Shown here piece by piece: positions 34,403 through 43,476 of a stretch of 64,000 nucleotides of DNA. Position numbers and translations under genes: made by a program. The stretch is from Terriglobus tenax. Lineage in GTDB: Bacteria > Acidobacteriota > Terriglobia > Terriglobales > Acidobacteriaceae. The notes beneath the pieces are model-generated. The model had not been told where the DNA came from. It ran no database searches and saw nothing but the letters and a program-made list of their open reading frames with translations. The stretch is from the NCBI RefSeq assembly GCF_025685395.1, contig NZ_JAGSYA010000004.1, positions 1,240,001 through 1,304,000 on the forward strand, in the 5' to 3' direction. Each line of letters begins with the position of its first letter. Positions within the stretch are counted from its first letter, which is position 1.

Positions 34403-35571
34403 ATCCGCACCAGCTCCCGCTGCACTTTGCCCGTCACAACCGCCTTACCCGGCCGCGTAATCATGTTCACCTCGCTGCGGATGCCGAACTCGCCCGGATA
34501 GTACAACCCCGGCTCCACCGAAAAGCACGTCCTTGGCAGAATCAGCCGCTCGTCATGCGTCTCCAGGTTATCCAGGTGAGCGCCGTTGCCATGCAGCTCG
34601 GTCGCAATGTTGTGTCCAGTGCGATGCGTGAACCACGCACCCTGCCCTGCCGCCACAATCACATCGCGAGCCGCCTGATCGGCCTCCCAGCCCGCAATGG
34701 GGCGGTTCGCGGCAAAGGCATCCTCTACCGCTTTGATCGCAGCATCCCGCGCTGCAACGACAGTCGCAAAGGTCTGCTGCTCGCGCTCCGTAGGTTCGCG
34801 GCCCACCACGCCGGTCCAGGTAATGTCGTACCAGACAGCCTTCTGGTCGCCGGCCATCTTCGACCAGATATCGATCAGCACAAAGTCGCCCTTGCGGATC
34901 GCATGCGAGCTCTCAAGCTTCGGCTCATAGTGCGAATCGGCCGCGTTCGGCCCCACGCTCACATTCGGTCCATGCTCGGTCACCATGCCGGCCTGCTCAA
35001 TCTTCTCCGCCAGCCACTGCACCATGGCGAACTCATCCGTCCCGACCGCGCGCACGCGGTCGCCCATCTGCTTCCAGCCGGCAGCAAGAATTTCATCCAG
35101 CAGCACCTGCGCCTTGAAGTGCGAGGCCACCTGCTCCTCACTCAACACCGCTTCAAAATGGCTGACCATGTCAGCTGACGAAATAATGTTCTTGCCCCAG
35201 CTCCGCAGCAGCTCCACCGTGCCCGCATCCACCAGCGACACGTACATGATCGCGTTGCGCGGCGAGTACTGCATGGCGATCTTCGTCACGCCGCCCAGCA
35301 TGACTTCAAGCTTCGCTTCCAGCTCCTGCCAGCTGCTGTACTCATCCTTCGTGCCTGGCAAAGCGTCCAGGCGCAGCGACTCAATACGATGCACCAGCTT
35401 CCTCGGCTCACCATGTGCAGGCACCAGGTAGTACCAGCGCCGCGTGACGTGCAGCCCCTCCGCCATGCCGAGGATGCGGTACGCGATCGGATCGCGGTAG
35501 TGATGGTCATAGAACAGCCACGCGTCCGCACCGCTCTCGCGCAGCGCTTCCTGGATTGCTTCAATCTGCAT
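34399..35571 (-). CDS. M24-family metallopeptidase (Xaa-Pro type)
   Basis: The protein has 390 residues from the ATG at 35571. The creatinase-like N-terminal domain (about 1-160) precedes the pita-bread peptidase domain. The five metal ligands are visible: Asp in FVLIDIW, Asp in VWYDITW, His in HRTGHNIA, Glu in CFSVEPGLY and Glu in IRSEVNM. It has no signal peptide and should be cytosolic. It probably removes N-terminal residues next to proline, but substrate specificity cannot be fixed. Confidence 0.9.
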   Translation of the reverse strand: MQIEAIQEALRESGADAWLFYDHHYRDPIAYRILGMAEGLHVTRRWYYLVPAHGEPRKLVHRIESLRLDALPGTKDEYSSWQELEAKLEVMLGGVTKIAMQYSPRNAIMYVSLVDAGTVELLRSWGKNIISSADMVSHFEAVLSEEQVASHFKAQVLLDEILAAGWKQMGDRVRAVGTDEFAMVQWLAEKIEQAGMVTEHGPNVSVGPNAADSHYEPKLESSHAIRKGDFVLIDIWSKMAGDQKAVWYDITWTGVVGREPTEREQQTFATVVAARDAAIKAVEDAFAANRPIAGWEADQAARDVIVAAGQGAWFTHRTGHNIATELHGNGAHLDNLETHDERLILPRTCFSVEPGLYYPGEFGIRSEVNMITRPGKAVVTGKVQRELVRI

Positions 35572-35725
35572 AAGCACCTGCCAACCCTGCGATTGTAAAA
35601 GACCCGGCCTTGCAATTTATCCAAACCAGTCACCCATCTGTAGTAAGGTAAAGCCCTCCCCTGATCCATCAGGTTCTTCGGCCCATGCAGCACCGCGTCA
35701 GATTTTCAAATGAAAGGAATTTGGA

Positions 35726-36430
35726 ATGTCGATCGTCAAAAGCACCGTTGCGGAATTTTTCGGAACCTTCTGGCTTGTCCTGGGAGGATGTGGTTCGGCA
35801 GTATTGGCTGCGGCTTTTCCTCAGCTCGGCATTGGCTTTGTTGGCGTATCGTTCGCCTTCGGACTCACCGTGCTCACCATGGCCTATGCCATCGGCCACA
35901 TCTCAGGCTGCCACCTGAACCCTGCCGTCAGCGTGGGTCTTGCAGTGGGTGGCCGCTTCGCCTGGAAAGACCTGCCCGCCTATGTTGTCGCACAGGTCGC
36001 CGGAGCCACCGCGGGAGCAGCGACACTCTACGCCATCGCCAGCGGCAAGGCAGGCTTTGACGTCCACGCAGGCTTTGCTTCCAACGGCTACGGTTTGCAC
36101 TCACCCGGAGGCTTCTCACTCACCTCGGCCCTGCTGTGTGAGGTCGTGTTGACCTTCTTCTTCCTGTTCATCATCCTCGGCTCTACACACAACAACGCGC
36201 CCGCGCACTTCGCGCCCATCGCCATCGGGCTGTGCCTCACGCTGATTCATCTCATCAGCATTCCGGTCACCAACACCTCGGTCAACCCGGCACGCAGCAC
36301 CGGCGTCGCTCTCTTCGCAGGTGGATGGGCCTTGCAACAGCTATGGGCCTTCTGGGTTGCACCAATCGTTGGAGCAGCGCTCGCAGGCCTGGTCTACCCC
36401 ATGCTCTGCACACCGAAGCAAGCCGCTTAA
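35726..36430 (+). CDS. aqpZ: Aquaporin Z
   Basis: This 234-residue six-helix water channel has both NPA boxes: [11 protein letters not shown] and [30 protein letters not shown] followed by [16 protein letters not shown] closely matches the AqpZ subgroup, including the His, Thr and Arg of the selectivity filter, so it conducts water rather than glycerol. Start ATG follows AAAGGAA. It stands alone and is followed by a stem-loop shared with the convergent DUF2911 gene. Confidence 0.95.
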   Translation: MSIVKSTVAEFFGTFWLVLGGCGSAVLAAAFPQLGIGFVGVSFAFGLTVLTMAYAIGHISGCHLNPAVSVGLAVGGRFAWKDLPAYVVAQVAGATAGAATLYAIASGKAGFDVHAGFASNGYGLHSPGGFSLTSALLCEVVLTFFFLFIILGSTHNNAPAHFAPIAIGLCLTLIHLISIPVTNTSVNPARSTGVALFAGGWALQQLWAFWVAPIVGAALAGLVYPMLCTPKQAA

Positions 36431-36434
36431 AGCA

Positions 36435-36467
36435 CAAAGGGAGCGCCGATACCGTGCGCTCCCTTTG
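36435..36467. terminator. Bidirectional stem-loop between aqpZ and DUF2911 gene
   Basis: CAAAGGGAGCGC pairs with GCGCTCCCTTTG over 12 bp with a 9-nt loop, right between two convergent stop codons. T-runs are short on both sides, so termination strength is uncertain. Confidence 0.65.
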
Positions 36468-36487
36468 CTTGATCTGCAACTCTTCGC

Positions 36488-37018
36488 TTACTTCGCCAGG
36501 ATCGGCACGGAGACATCCGTCGTCTCCCACTTCACGTGCATGTCCGTGCGCTTGCCCACCGTGCTCTCAAAGCTGATGCTCATCTTCTCCTGCGGCGCAG
36601 GCAGCTTATGCACATCCATATCGACGCGCACCAGGTCGCGATCCGCGTGGTACTCCGTGCCCCACTGGCCGGTCTCCATGCTGATAATCAGCTTCCAACC
36701 CGTCTCGCTGGGCAAGGTATAGATCGTATAGCTGCCGGCCGCTACCGGCTTGCCGGCAATGGAGACATCGCCGCCACTCACCACAAAGGTAGTCGCCTCA
36801 TTCGCTCCCGTGCGCCACACCTGGCCATACGGCACCAGGCCGCCCATGATCTTTCGGCCGCGCATCAGGGGCGTGTGATAGTCCACCGTAACCTTCACCG
36901 GCCCAAGAGCCACCTCGGCCTTTGCCGGAGGGCTGGCCATCGCCTCTCCCGTCTGCGCCATCAACGGGCTACAACAAAGCCCTGCCACCAATCCAAGCAA
37001 CATCGAACGACGATTCAT
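36488..37018 (-). CDS. Exported DUF2911 protein
   Basis: The protein has 176 residues with a Sec signal peptide (MLLGLVAGLCCSPLMAQ); the two cysteines are at the end of the hydrophobic core but lack a clean lipobox. The mature part shows the DUF2911 signature VDYHTPLMRGRKIMGGLVPYGQVWRTGANEATTF with GSYTIYTLPSETGWKLI. Function of the family is unknown. It starts 36 bp after the flavoenzyme stop with AAGGAG ahead, so the two are probably one operon. Confidence 0.87.
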   Translation of the reverse strand: MNRRSMLLGLVAGLCCSPLMAQTGEAMASPPAKAEVALGPVKVTVDYHTPLMRGRKIMGGLVPYGQVWRTGANEATTFVVSGGDVSIAGKPVAAGSYTIYTLPSETGWKLIISMETGQWGTEYHADRDLVRVDMDVHKLPAPQEKMSISFESTVGKRTDMHVKWETTDVSVPILAK

Positions 37019-37054
37019 AAGAACTCCTTCGCAACCACTCTATATGCGCCAGAG

Positions 37055-38302
37055 CTACGCCGTCTTGCCGCGGCCTGTCTTCATTTTTTCCATACCGGCA
37101 TACAGCCACTGCAGCTTGTGGACACCCCACAGAGCCTCGTCCATGTGCGGCGTCTCATCCGTCTCATTCCAGCCGGAAGCCTCGCCCAGCATGCTCGACT
37201 GCACCACGATGCCGTCGCGGCGTGCCAGCACATTCACGCCACTGAAGTACATGGCATACGGCTGGCAGGGCTGCGGAATCAGCCACGCAATCTGACCGCG
37301 CACCGGCGTAATCGACTCGTCCTTCCACAGCGCGCGGCCGCCATAGCCCGGGCAGTTGATGATCGTCTTCTGCGGCAGTGCAGCCAGGTCCGCGGGCGAA
37401 TGGAACTCCACCGTCTCAATCTTGCCGCCTGCAATCAGAAAATCATTCATCAACTGGCGCGAGTAATCGGCCACATTGAACAGCAGCGTGCTGCTGCGGC
37501 GCACCGTCTTCGCCGGGAATGGATGTGATCCCGCAGGCATATCCTCGCTCGCTGCGGCAATGTCGCTGATACGGTCGGCATAGCGCGCAAACTCGCGATG
37601 CTGGCTCTCCGGCACCGGCTTCATCTTCAGCTCCTCCGGCTCATCCATCAGGAAATCGCGCATGTAGTACTGGTCAAAGTACTCAATCGGATTGCCCGGC
37701 ATACCCAGGTAGCTCTGGTACATGGACCAGCTGGTGCGTGCCATCTTCTCCCACGTGTCGCCGAAGTTCGGCGCGGCCGCGTTGGCCAGCGCAATGCGCG
37801 AGTCCGGAGTCCAGCTTCCCGTCGCGCGTGCCGAACGCACATACGGTGGCCGCTCCTTCGCATAGATGGTCACCCTGGCGCCTTCGCGCTGCGCCGTAAT
37901 CGCTGCCGTCAGGCCAAGCGCGCCGCAGCCAATCACGGCAATGTCCTTGTCGCCGTTGCTGGCCTTCATGGCGTTTTCAACAGCCACAGCCGCCGAGCCC
38001 CAGCTCAAGGACCAGCCGCTGCCGCCATGTCCATAGTTGTGCGACACAATCTTGTCGCCTACCTTCTCCACCTCAAGCCTTGGACCAGCCGCGCGGAACG
38101 GGCGCAGGCACACCGTCGTGCGGAAGATCCTGTTCTCGTGCGCGCGGATCGGCACCAGCTCCGGAAGACGGTCATAGAAAGGAAGCGTCGGAGCCGTAGC
38201 GCCGGTTGCCGCGGTCACCGGCTTCTTCGCACACCCGGCCAACCCCATCATGCCAAACCCCGCAAACGCACCCGACTGCCGCAAAAATTCACGACGCTTC
38301 AT
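37055..38302 (-). CDS. Exported FAD oxidoreductase, circularly permuted D-amino-acid-oxidase fold
   Basis: The protein has 415 residues. The N-terminus KRREFLRQSG...LAGC is a Tat-like signal with a lipobox, predicting a periplasmic lipoprotein. FAD is bound by the Rossmann motif IAVIGCGALGLTAA (121-134). In D-amino-acid oxidase the segment R-P-x-R...RLE...HNYGHGG.G.....WG is C-terminal; here CLRPFRAAGPRLE (65-77) and HNYGHGGSGWSLSWG (88-102) come before the Rossmann motif, and the chain ends where the block would begin. The middle matches in order: STLLFNVADYSRQL, TIINCPGYGGRALW and PVRGQIAWL. It should oxidise an amino acid or related amine with oxygen or another acceptor. Substrate is unknown. 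Confidence 0.85.
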   Translation of the reverse strand: MKRREFLRQSGAFAGFGMMGLAGCAKKPVTAATGATAPTLPFYDRLPELVPIRAHENRIFRTTVCLRPFRAAGPRLEVEKVGDKIVSHNYGHGGSGWSLSWGSAAVAVENAMKASNGDKDIAVIGCGALGLTAAITAQREGARVTIYAKERPPYVRSARATGSWTPDSRIALANAAAPNFGDTWEKMARTSWSMYQSYLGMPGNPIEYFDQYYMRDFLMDEPEELKMKPVPESQHREFARYADRISDIAAASEDMPAGSHPFPAKTVRRSSTLLFNVADYSRQLMNDFLIAGGKIETVEFHSPADLAALPQKTIINCPGYGGRALWKDESITPVRGQIAWLIPQPCQPYAMYFSGVNVLARRDGIVVQSSMLGEASGWNETDETPHMDEALWGVHKLQWLYAGMEKMKTGRGKTA

Positions 38303-38403
38303 CTCTATCCGCTCCTATCGAAAGAAAGACACTTCAGGCTCAACGCATAGCGCCTGGATTCCAACATCAGCTTGTTGAAGATCGAGGAAGATTCCCACCC
38401 CGA

Positions 38404-39609
38404 TTACATCACATTCCTCCGGGTGGTGAGGTCCAGCAACGGGCCGGTCATCGCAGTGGTTATCACCGCCATGCACACCAGCAACGTAAAGACCGGAGCA
38501 TTCAAAATTCCTTCGCGATAGCCCGCATTCAGCACAATCAACTCCACCAGGCCACGGGTATTCAGCAGCACTCCGATACGCAACGCCGCGGGCCACGCTG
38601 TCCCCATCGCACGCGCCCCCAGCATCGCTCCGGCAACCTTACCCGTCACGGCAGCGGCCAGCACCAGCAGAAGATCACCCCATCCTCCTGCATGGAACAG
38701 CTCCGGCCGCATCCGCAGACCGGTCAACGCAAAGAACGCAGGAAGCGTCCACGCGGAGACGCCACGGAAGAGATGTTCCACCTTGCCTTGCACGCGTTCG
38801 CGCGGCACACACATGCCCGCAAGAAACGCCCCGAAGAAAAGATGAATACCCAATGCATTCGTCACCCATGCACTGGCCGCAGGCAGCACAATCAGCACCA
38901 CCCACCACAGCCCATCCGGCAGCGAGACGCGCCGCAACTGCGGCCGCACAACTTCGGTCATCAGCAAGGTGAACGCAAGCAGCAGGCCAAGCCGCACCAT
39001 GATCTCTGCGGCCCCACCGCCATGCAGCACCGCCAGCAACGCGGCCAGCACACACCATGCCAGGGCATCATTCATGGCGGCGCTCAGCAACGACTGTTGC
39101 GCCACCTCCGCATCCACTGGCCGCCCCATCGCCTCACGATCGCTCAGAATCCGGGCCAGCACCGGCAATGCCGTAATGCTCATCGCCACCGCCAGAAAGA
39201 TCACGAAGACGCCGGTCTTCGCTGGCTCCACGCCATAGTGCCGCAGCAGCAAGGGAGAGATCAGAGCCCCCAGGGCGAAGGGCAGCAACATGCTTCCCGC
39301 TGTCGTTGCGGCAACCCGCCGCACATCGCGGGCAAGCTCACGCAGCTCAAGCTCCGACCCTACAAGAAAGAGAAACGCTACCAGGCCAACATTGCTGACG
39401 TACTCCATCCCCTGCAGTCGGTCAGGTCGAAACAATATCGTGGTCATTGCGGGCAGCAGGCGACCCAGCGCTACCGGCCCCAGCAGGATGCCTCCTGCAA
39501 TCTCGCCGATCACACGCGGCTGCCGCAGCCGCTGCGCCACCCAGCCGCAAAACCATGTAGCCACCATCACCACTGCAAGTTGCAGCGGCAGCAAACGCAG
39601 GATCGTCAT
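38404..39609 (-). CDS. CPA2-type cation/proton antiporter
   Basis: The protein has 401 residues from ATG 39609, overlapping the stop of the small gene upstream (ATGA). About 12 membrane helices; PRVIGEIAGGILLGPVALG and VAFLFLVGSELELREL are the KefB/GerN-type signatures, with NDALAWCVLAALLAV carrying the conserved Asp of helix 5. The soluble nucleotide-binding TrkA-N domain of KefB/KefC is absent, so it is of the shorter Na+/H+ type. It exchanges Na+ or K+ for protons across the inner membrane. Confidence 0.9.
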   Translation of the reverse strand: MTILRLLPLQLAVVMVATWFCGWVAQRLRQPRVIGEIAGGILLGPVALGRLLPAMTTILFRPDRLQGMEYVSNVGLVAFLFLVGSELELRELARDVRRVAATTAGSMLLPFALGALISPLLLRHYGVEPAKTGVFVIFLAVAMSITALPVLARILSDREAMGRPVDAEVAQQSLLSAAMNDALAWCVLAALLAVLHGGGAAEIMVRLGLLLAFTLLMTEVVRPQLRRVSLPDGLWWVVLIVLPAASAWVTNALGIHLFFGAFLAGMCVPRERVQGKVEHLFRGVSAWTLPAFFALTGLRMRPELFHAGGWGDLLLVLAAAVTGKVAGAMLGARAMGTAWPAALRIGVLLNTRGLVELIVLNAGYREGILNAPVFTLLVCMAVITTAMTGPLLDLTTRRNVM

Positions 39610-40118
39610 CAGGCCTGCTTCCGCTTCCGTTCGCGGCGAGCGCCCAGCACCAGCCCAAGCTCGGTCAGCAACAGGATCACGCCCACAGGAATCAGTCGCG
39701 CCGCCAGCATACCGGCCCAGTTGATGCGCATCCCGCTGATCAGCTCCGCCGCACCCAGAAGCACACCCACAACGAACAGACTGCCTCCGCCCCATCGCCG
39801 GAACTTCGCGGAGATCTCGCTGCGGTTTGCCTGGGACCCGGCAAACTCCGCCAGCGGAGCACCCACCATGCCGCGCCGGTCATAGATGCGCGCAATCATC
39901 TTCGGCTGCGCCGCAACCGCCTCGCGCGCATACTGCTCGCCCTCTGCCAGGCTTCCGGCAACCACACAGAAACCGGCGTCCGGGGTCTCCGTGCCATTCA
40001 GTTCTTCCGGGCGGTCTCCCGTAAACAACACGGCCGCTTCACCATCCGCCATCCGCTCATTCCAGTTCGCGGGTTGATGAGACGAGTCGTACAGGGGGAG
40101 AATGCGAAGCGTGCTCAT
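39609..40118 (-). CDS. Two-helix membrane protein of unknown function
   Basis: The 169-residue product starts at ATG 40118, with no good Shine-Dalgarno. Residues 1-115 are soluble (STLRILPLYDSSHQPANWN, AGSLAEGEQYAREAV, ARIYDRRGMVG), and two helices follow (about 115-165; GGSLFVVGVLLGAAELI and LIPVGVILLLTELGLVLG) before a basic tail. The soluble part repeats EEGEQYAREAV-like pieces found in small membrane proteins, but the family is not recognised. Its stop overlaps the antiporter ATG, so it may regulate or accompany that transporter. Confidence 0.65.
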   Translation of the reverse strand: MSTLRILPLYDSSHQPANWNERMADGEAAVLFTGDRPEELNGTETPDAGFCVVAGSLAEGEQYAREAVAAQPKMIARIYDRRGMVGAPLAEFAGSQANRSEISAKFRRWGGGSLFVVGVLLGAAELISGMRINWAGMLAARLIPVGVILLLTELGLVLGARRERKRKQA

Positions 40119-40149
40119 ATCCGGGTACAAGTATATCGGCGCAACGGAA

Positions 40150-40176
40150 AAGGGCAGGCCGTAGTGGCCTGCCCTT
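40150..40176 (-). terminator. Probable infB terminator
   Basis: AAGGGCAGGCC pairs perfectly with GGCCTGCCCTT (11 bp, 5-nt loop). On the minus strand it is followed by TTCCGTTG, a short T-rich tail. It closes the rimP-nusA-infB transcript just after the infB stop at 40201. Confidence 0.75.
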
Positions 40177-40200
40177 CGTAGTTCCTGCTGCAGTTCGTTG

Positions 40201-43200
40201 TTATGCGCTCGGTGAGTCGGTGTTGGCCGCTGCGGCAGCCGCTGCCGCGGCTTCTGCCTTCTTCTGGGCAGTGTTTGCGCCAAGCTCGGCAGCCATCTTC
40301 TCGGTCGTGAAGGCCTCGATGATGTCGCCCGCCTTGATGTCCTTGAAGTTGACATCGATACCGCACTCGTACCCTTCGCGGACATCGCTGACATCGTCCT
40401 TGAAGCGCTTGAGGTTGGTGAGCTTGCCCTTCCACAGCTCCTGGCCATCGCGCAGAACGCGAACCTGGGAGTTGCGGTAGATGACGCCGTCGCGCACCAT
40501 GCAGCCGGCAATCTGGCCGACCTTGGTGATCTTGAAGACGCTGAGCACTTCGGCGCGGCCCTGGTACTGCTCCTTGAAGACCGGCTCCAGCAATCCGAAC
40601 ATCGCCTTGGTGATCTCATCCTGCAGCTCGTAAATGATCGAGTGCATGCGGATCTCGACGTTCTCCTGCTCGGCCAGTTCGCCAGCCTTGCGCTCCGGCC
40701 GTACGTTGAAGCCGATGATAACGGCGTTCGACGCGGTGGCCAGCAGAACATCGCTTTCCGTGATGGAACCCACACCGGAGTGCAGGACACGAACACGAAC
40801 CTTCTCGGTCGACATACGCTGCAGCGAGTCGGCCAGTACCTCGACCGAACCCTGCACATCGCCCTTCAGGATGATGTTCAGGTCCTTCATGCCGGCCTGC
40901 TTGATCTGCTCGGCAAGGCCTTCCAGAGACACGCGGCTGGACTTCGCCAGCTGCGCTTCGCGCTCCTTCAGCTTGCGGTACTGCGCAATGCCCTTGGCCT
41001 TGTCGCGGTCCGCCATCACCAGGAAGGTATCGCCTGCATCCGGAATGCCCTCGAGACCCAGAATTTCAACCGGGGTCGACGGACCAGCTTCCGTAACAGG
41101 ACGTCCGCGGTCATCGAACATGGCGCGGATCTTACCGAAGGTGTTGCCGACGATATAGCTGTCGTTGATATGCAGCGTACCGTTCTGCACCAGGATCGAC
41201 GCCACCGCACCGCGGCCACGGTCGAGCTTGGCTTCGATGACCGTACCGACTGCGGCACGATCCGGCGTAGCCTTCTGCTCGTTCGTATCGGCCACCAGGC
41301 AGATCATCTCTTCCAGGCCGTCCAGGTTGATGCGCTTCTTCGCCGAGACCTGTACGAACGGCGTATCGCCACCCCACGAATCAGGCTGCAGACCACGGTC
41401 CGCAAGCTGCTGCATTACGCGATCCGGATTCGCCTCAGGCTTATCGATCTTGTTCACCGCCACGATGATCGGCACCTTCGCCGCACGTGCGTGATCAATA
41501 GCTTCCAGCGTCTGCGGCATCACACCGTCGTCGGCTGCCACCACGATGACGACGATATCCGTCACCTTGGCGCCACGCGCACGCATACGGGTAAAGGCCT
41601 CGTGACCCGGTGTATCCAGGAAGACGATCTCGCGGCCAAAGGCCGGCGAGCCTTCCTTGGTGACGTGAACCTTGTACGCACCGATGTGCTGCGTAATGCC
41701 ACCGGCTTCGCCACCGGCGACGTCAGTCTCACGCAGAGCATCCAGCAGGCTCGTCTTACCGTGGTCAACGTGACCCATGATGGTGACCACCGGCGGACGA
41801 ACGATCTCCACCATGCCGGTCGTATCTTCCAGCAGGCCTTCAATCGCCTCGTTCTCCAGCTGCTCTTCCACGGAGATGACGGTCGTCTCGGCGCCAAACT
41901 GACGCGAGATGTCCTTCACCAGCTCGTTGTCCAGCGACTGGTTCACGGTAACCATCACACCCTTCATCAGGAGGGATGCGATCAGGTCTTTACCGCGGAC
42001 TTCCAGCTTCTCAGCCAGGTCCTTTACGCTGATGCCTTCCGTCACGGTGATGTTCTTCGTGATCGGCAACGGTTCACGCACAATCGGCATACCGCCGAAG
42101 CGTGGCGCGTTGAAGCCCTTCATCGGGCCTTCTTTGGTCTTCGGATACTGCTGTCCGCCACGGCGCTGGCCAGGACGCTGTCCCGGACGCTGACCCGTCG
42201 GCGGTGCTCCACCCTCACCCGGAGGCGGCAGCATGCCACCCGGTCCACCCGGGCGCGGTCCACCAAAGCCAGGACGCGGCGGGAAGCCAGGGCGTCCGCC
42301 AGGTCCACCGGTCGGATGCGTGCGCGTCGGATGCATCGGACGGCGCTCGCCAGGACGCAGCGGACGTCCACCAGGACCACCTGGTCCCCCTGGACCGCCA
42401 GGGCCACTGCCCGGCGCGCCAGGACGCGGACGTTCAAAGATCGGACGGCCACGCTGAATCCCAAGATTCGCCGCTCCCACGGGAGCGGTATAGGTCGGGC
42501 GTGGGCCGGTCTGCGGCATGATCACGCGGCGCACAGGCGCTGCGGGAGCTGCCGGTGCGGCAGGAGCCGCGGCAACCGGAGTCTCAGGAGTTTCCATCGG
42601 AGGAGCGGGAGTCGCGGAAGCCGGCGTTGCCAGAACCGCGGGCGCTGCCGCGGAAGGCGTTGCCACCGGAGCGGCAGGAGCCGCAACAGGCGGCTTTGCC
42701 ACCACGGGACCCGACGGAGGAGCACCTGCGATCGCCGGACGCGGCGCCGCCACCACCGGGCCAGCCGGAGGACGGCCGGCAATGGCCGGAGGCGTTGCAC
42801 GAGGCGCAATAATCTGGGGTCCGCGACGCTCCATCTGCGGCATGATACGCCGCGGAGCCTGCGGTTGTTGTGAAGGAGAGGTTGCAGCCGGCCGGTTCAG
42901 CACAGGTGCCTGCGGCGCTGCCGGGGCGCTCGGAGCAGAGACTGCCGGAGGCGTTGCCACCGGCGGAGCTGCTGCGGGACGCGTGACTACCACGCCAGGA
43001 CGCGGCGGTGCTGCCACTGCCGGACGCTGCGGAGGAGGAGCCACCACAGCCGGGCGCGACTGCGCCTGCTGCTCGGCCTGCTTACGCTCAAGAATCGCCT
43101 TCAGCGCATCGCCAGGCTTGGAAATTTTCGACAGATCAATCTTCGGCTCGCCGCTGGCCGAAGCCTGGCGCGACCCGGACGACGACGAGCCGCCCTTAAG

Positions 43201-43350
43201 GTACACGCGCACACGCTCCGCTTCGTCTTCTTCCAGCGAGCTTGAGTGCGTCTTCTTTTCGGTCACACCAACCACAGTCAAAGCGTCGAGAATCGACTTG
43301 CTCTTGACCTCCAGTTCGCGCGCCAGATCATTGATTCGAACTTTACTCAT
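40201..43350 (-). CDS. infB: Translation initiation factor IF-2
   Basis: This 1049-residue GTPase delivers initiator tRNA to the 30S subunit. The N-terminal IF2_N domain [20 protein letters not shown] is followed by a ~350-residue low-complexity region rich in A, P, G and R (about 70-430). The GTPase domain has [46 protein letters not shown] and [11 protein letters not shown], and domains II to IV follow to TEKMAAELG. The C-terminus ends in an alanine-rich tail. It is last in the rimP-nusA-infB operon; rbfA, usually next, is not here. Confidence 0.97.
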   Translation of the reverse strand: MSKVRINDLARELEVKSKSILDALTVVGVTEKKTHSSSLEEDEAERVRVYLKGGSSSSGSRQASASGEPKIDLSKISKPGDALKAILERKQAEQQAQSRPAVVAPPPQRPAVAAPPRPGVVVTRPAAAPPVATPPAVSAPSAPAAPQAPVLNRPAATSPSQQPQAPRRIMPQMERRGPQIIAPRATPPAIAGRPPAGPVVAAPRPAIAGAPPSGPVVAKPPVAAPAAPVATPSAAAPAVLATPASATPAPPMETPETPVAAAPAAPAAPAAPVRRVIMPQTGPRPTYTAPVGAANLGIQRGRPIFERPRPGAPGSGPGGPGGPGGPGGRPLRPGERRPMHPTRTHPTGGPGGRPGFPPRPGFGGPRPGGPGGMLPPPGEGGAPPTGQRPGQRPGQRRGGQQYPKTKEGPMKGFNAPRFGGMPIVREPLPITKNITVTEGISVKDLAEKLEVRGKDLIASLLMKGVMVTVNQSLDNELVKDISRQFGAETTVISVEEQLENEAIEGLLEDTTGMVEIVRPPVVTIMGHVDHGKTSLLDALRETDVAGGEAGGITQHIGAYKVHVTKEGSPAFGREIVFLDTPGHEAFTRMRARGAKVTDIVVIVVAADDGVMPQTLEAIDHARAAKVPIIVAVNKIDKPEANPDRVMQQLADRGLQPDSWGGDTPFVQVSAKKRINLDGLEEMICLVADTNEQKATPDRAAVGTVIEAKLDRGRGAVASILVQNGTLHINDSYIVGNTFGKIRAMFDDRGRPVTEAGPSTPVEILGLEGIPDAGDTFLVMADRDKAKGIAQYRKLKEREAQLAKSSRVSLEGLAEQIKQAGMKDLNIILKGDVQGSVEVLADSLQRMSTEKVRVRVLHSGVGSITESDVLLATASNAVIIGFNVRPERKAGELAEQENVEIRMHSIIYELQDEITKAMFGLLEPVFKEQYQGRAEVLSVFKITKVGQIAGCMVRDGVIYRNSQVRVLRDGQELWKGKLTNLKRFKDDVSDVREGYECGIDVNFKDIKAGDIIEAFTTEKMAAELGANTAQKKAEAAAAAAAAANTDSPSA

Positions 43351-43442
43351 CCGTCCCCTATTCGCTACCCCTTGCAGACTCAGCCGTTCATACGCAGCCT
43401 CAACCCTTCGGGATTGTTCACACCGTCAACACACCATCTTAC

Positions 43443-43468
43443 CGCCGTTCGGGCCTTCCCGAACGGCG
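43443..43468 (-). other. Perfect stem-loop between nusA and infB
   Basis: CGCCGTTCGGG and CCCGAACGGCG form an 11-bp perfect stem with a CCTT/AAGG loop, within the 126-bp gap between nusA and infB. No T-run follows on the transcribed strand, so it is a candidate processing or attenuation site. Confidence 0.6.
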
Positions 43469-43476
43469 TCAATCCG

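Noticed and set aside
39610-39795. N-terminal extension of the antiporter by 62 codons
   Set aside because: The extra part is Gly/Arg-rich and in another frame of the small gene upstream; ATG 39609 directly begins the first membrane helix.
40642-42873. Long open frame (743 codons) on the plus strand opposite infB
   Set aside because: It lies wholly inside infB, has no ribosome site or family motif, and its composition (R, H, T, A-rich) is that of an antisense shadow of a GC-rich gene.
42200-43060. Repeated Pro/Gly/Ala codon blocks within infB as a possible tandem-repeat locus or CRISPR
   Set aside because: Units vary in length and sequence, lie in frame, and encode the low-complexity linker usual for IF-2.
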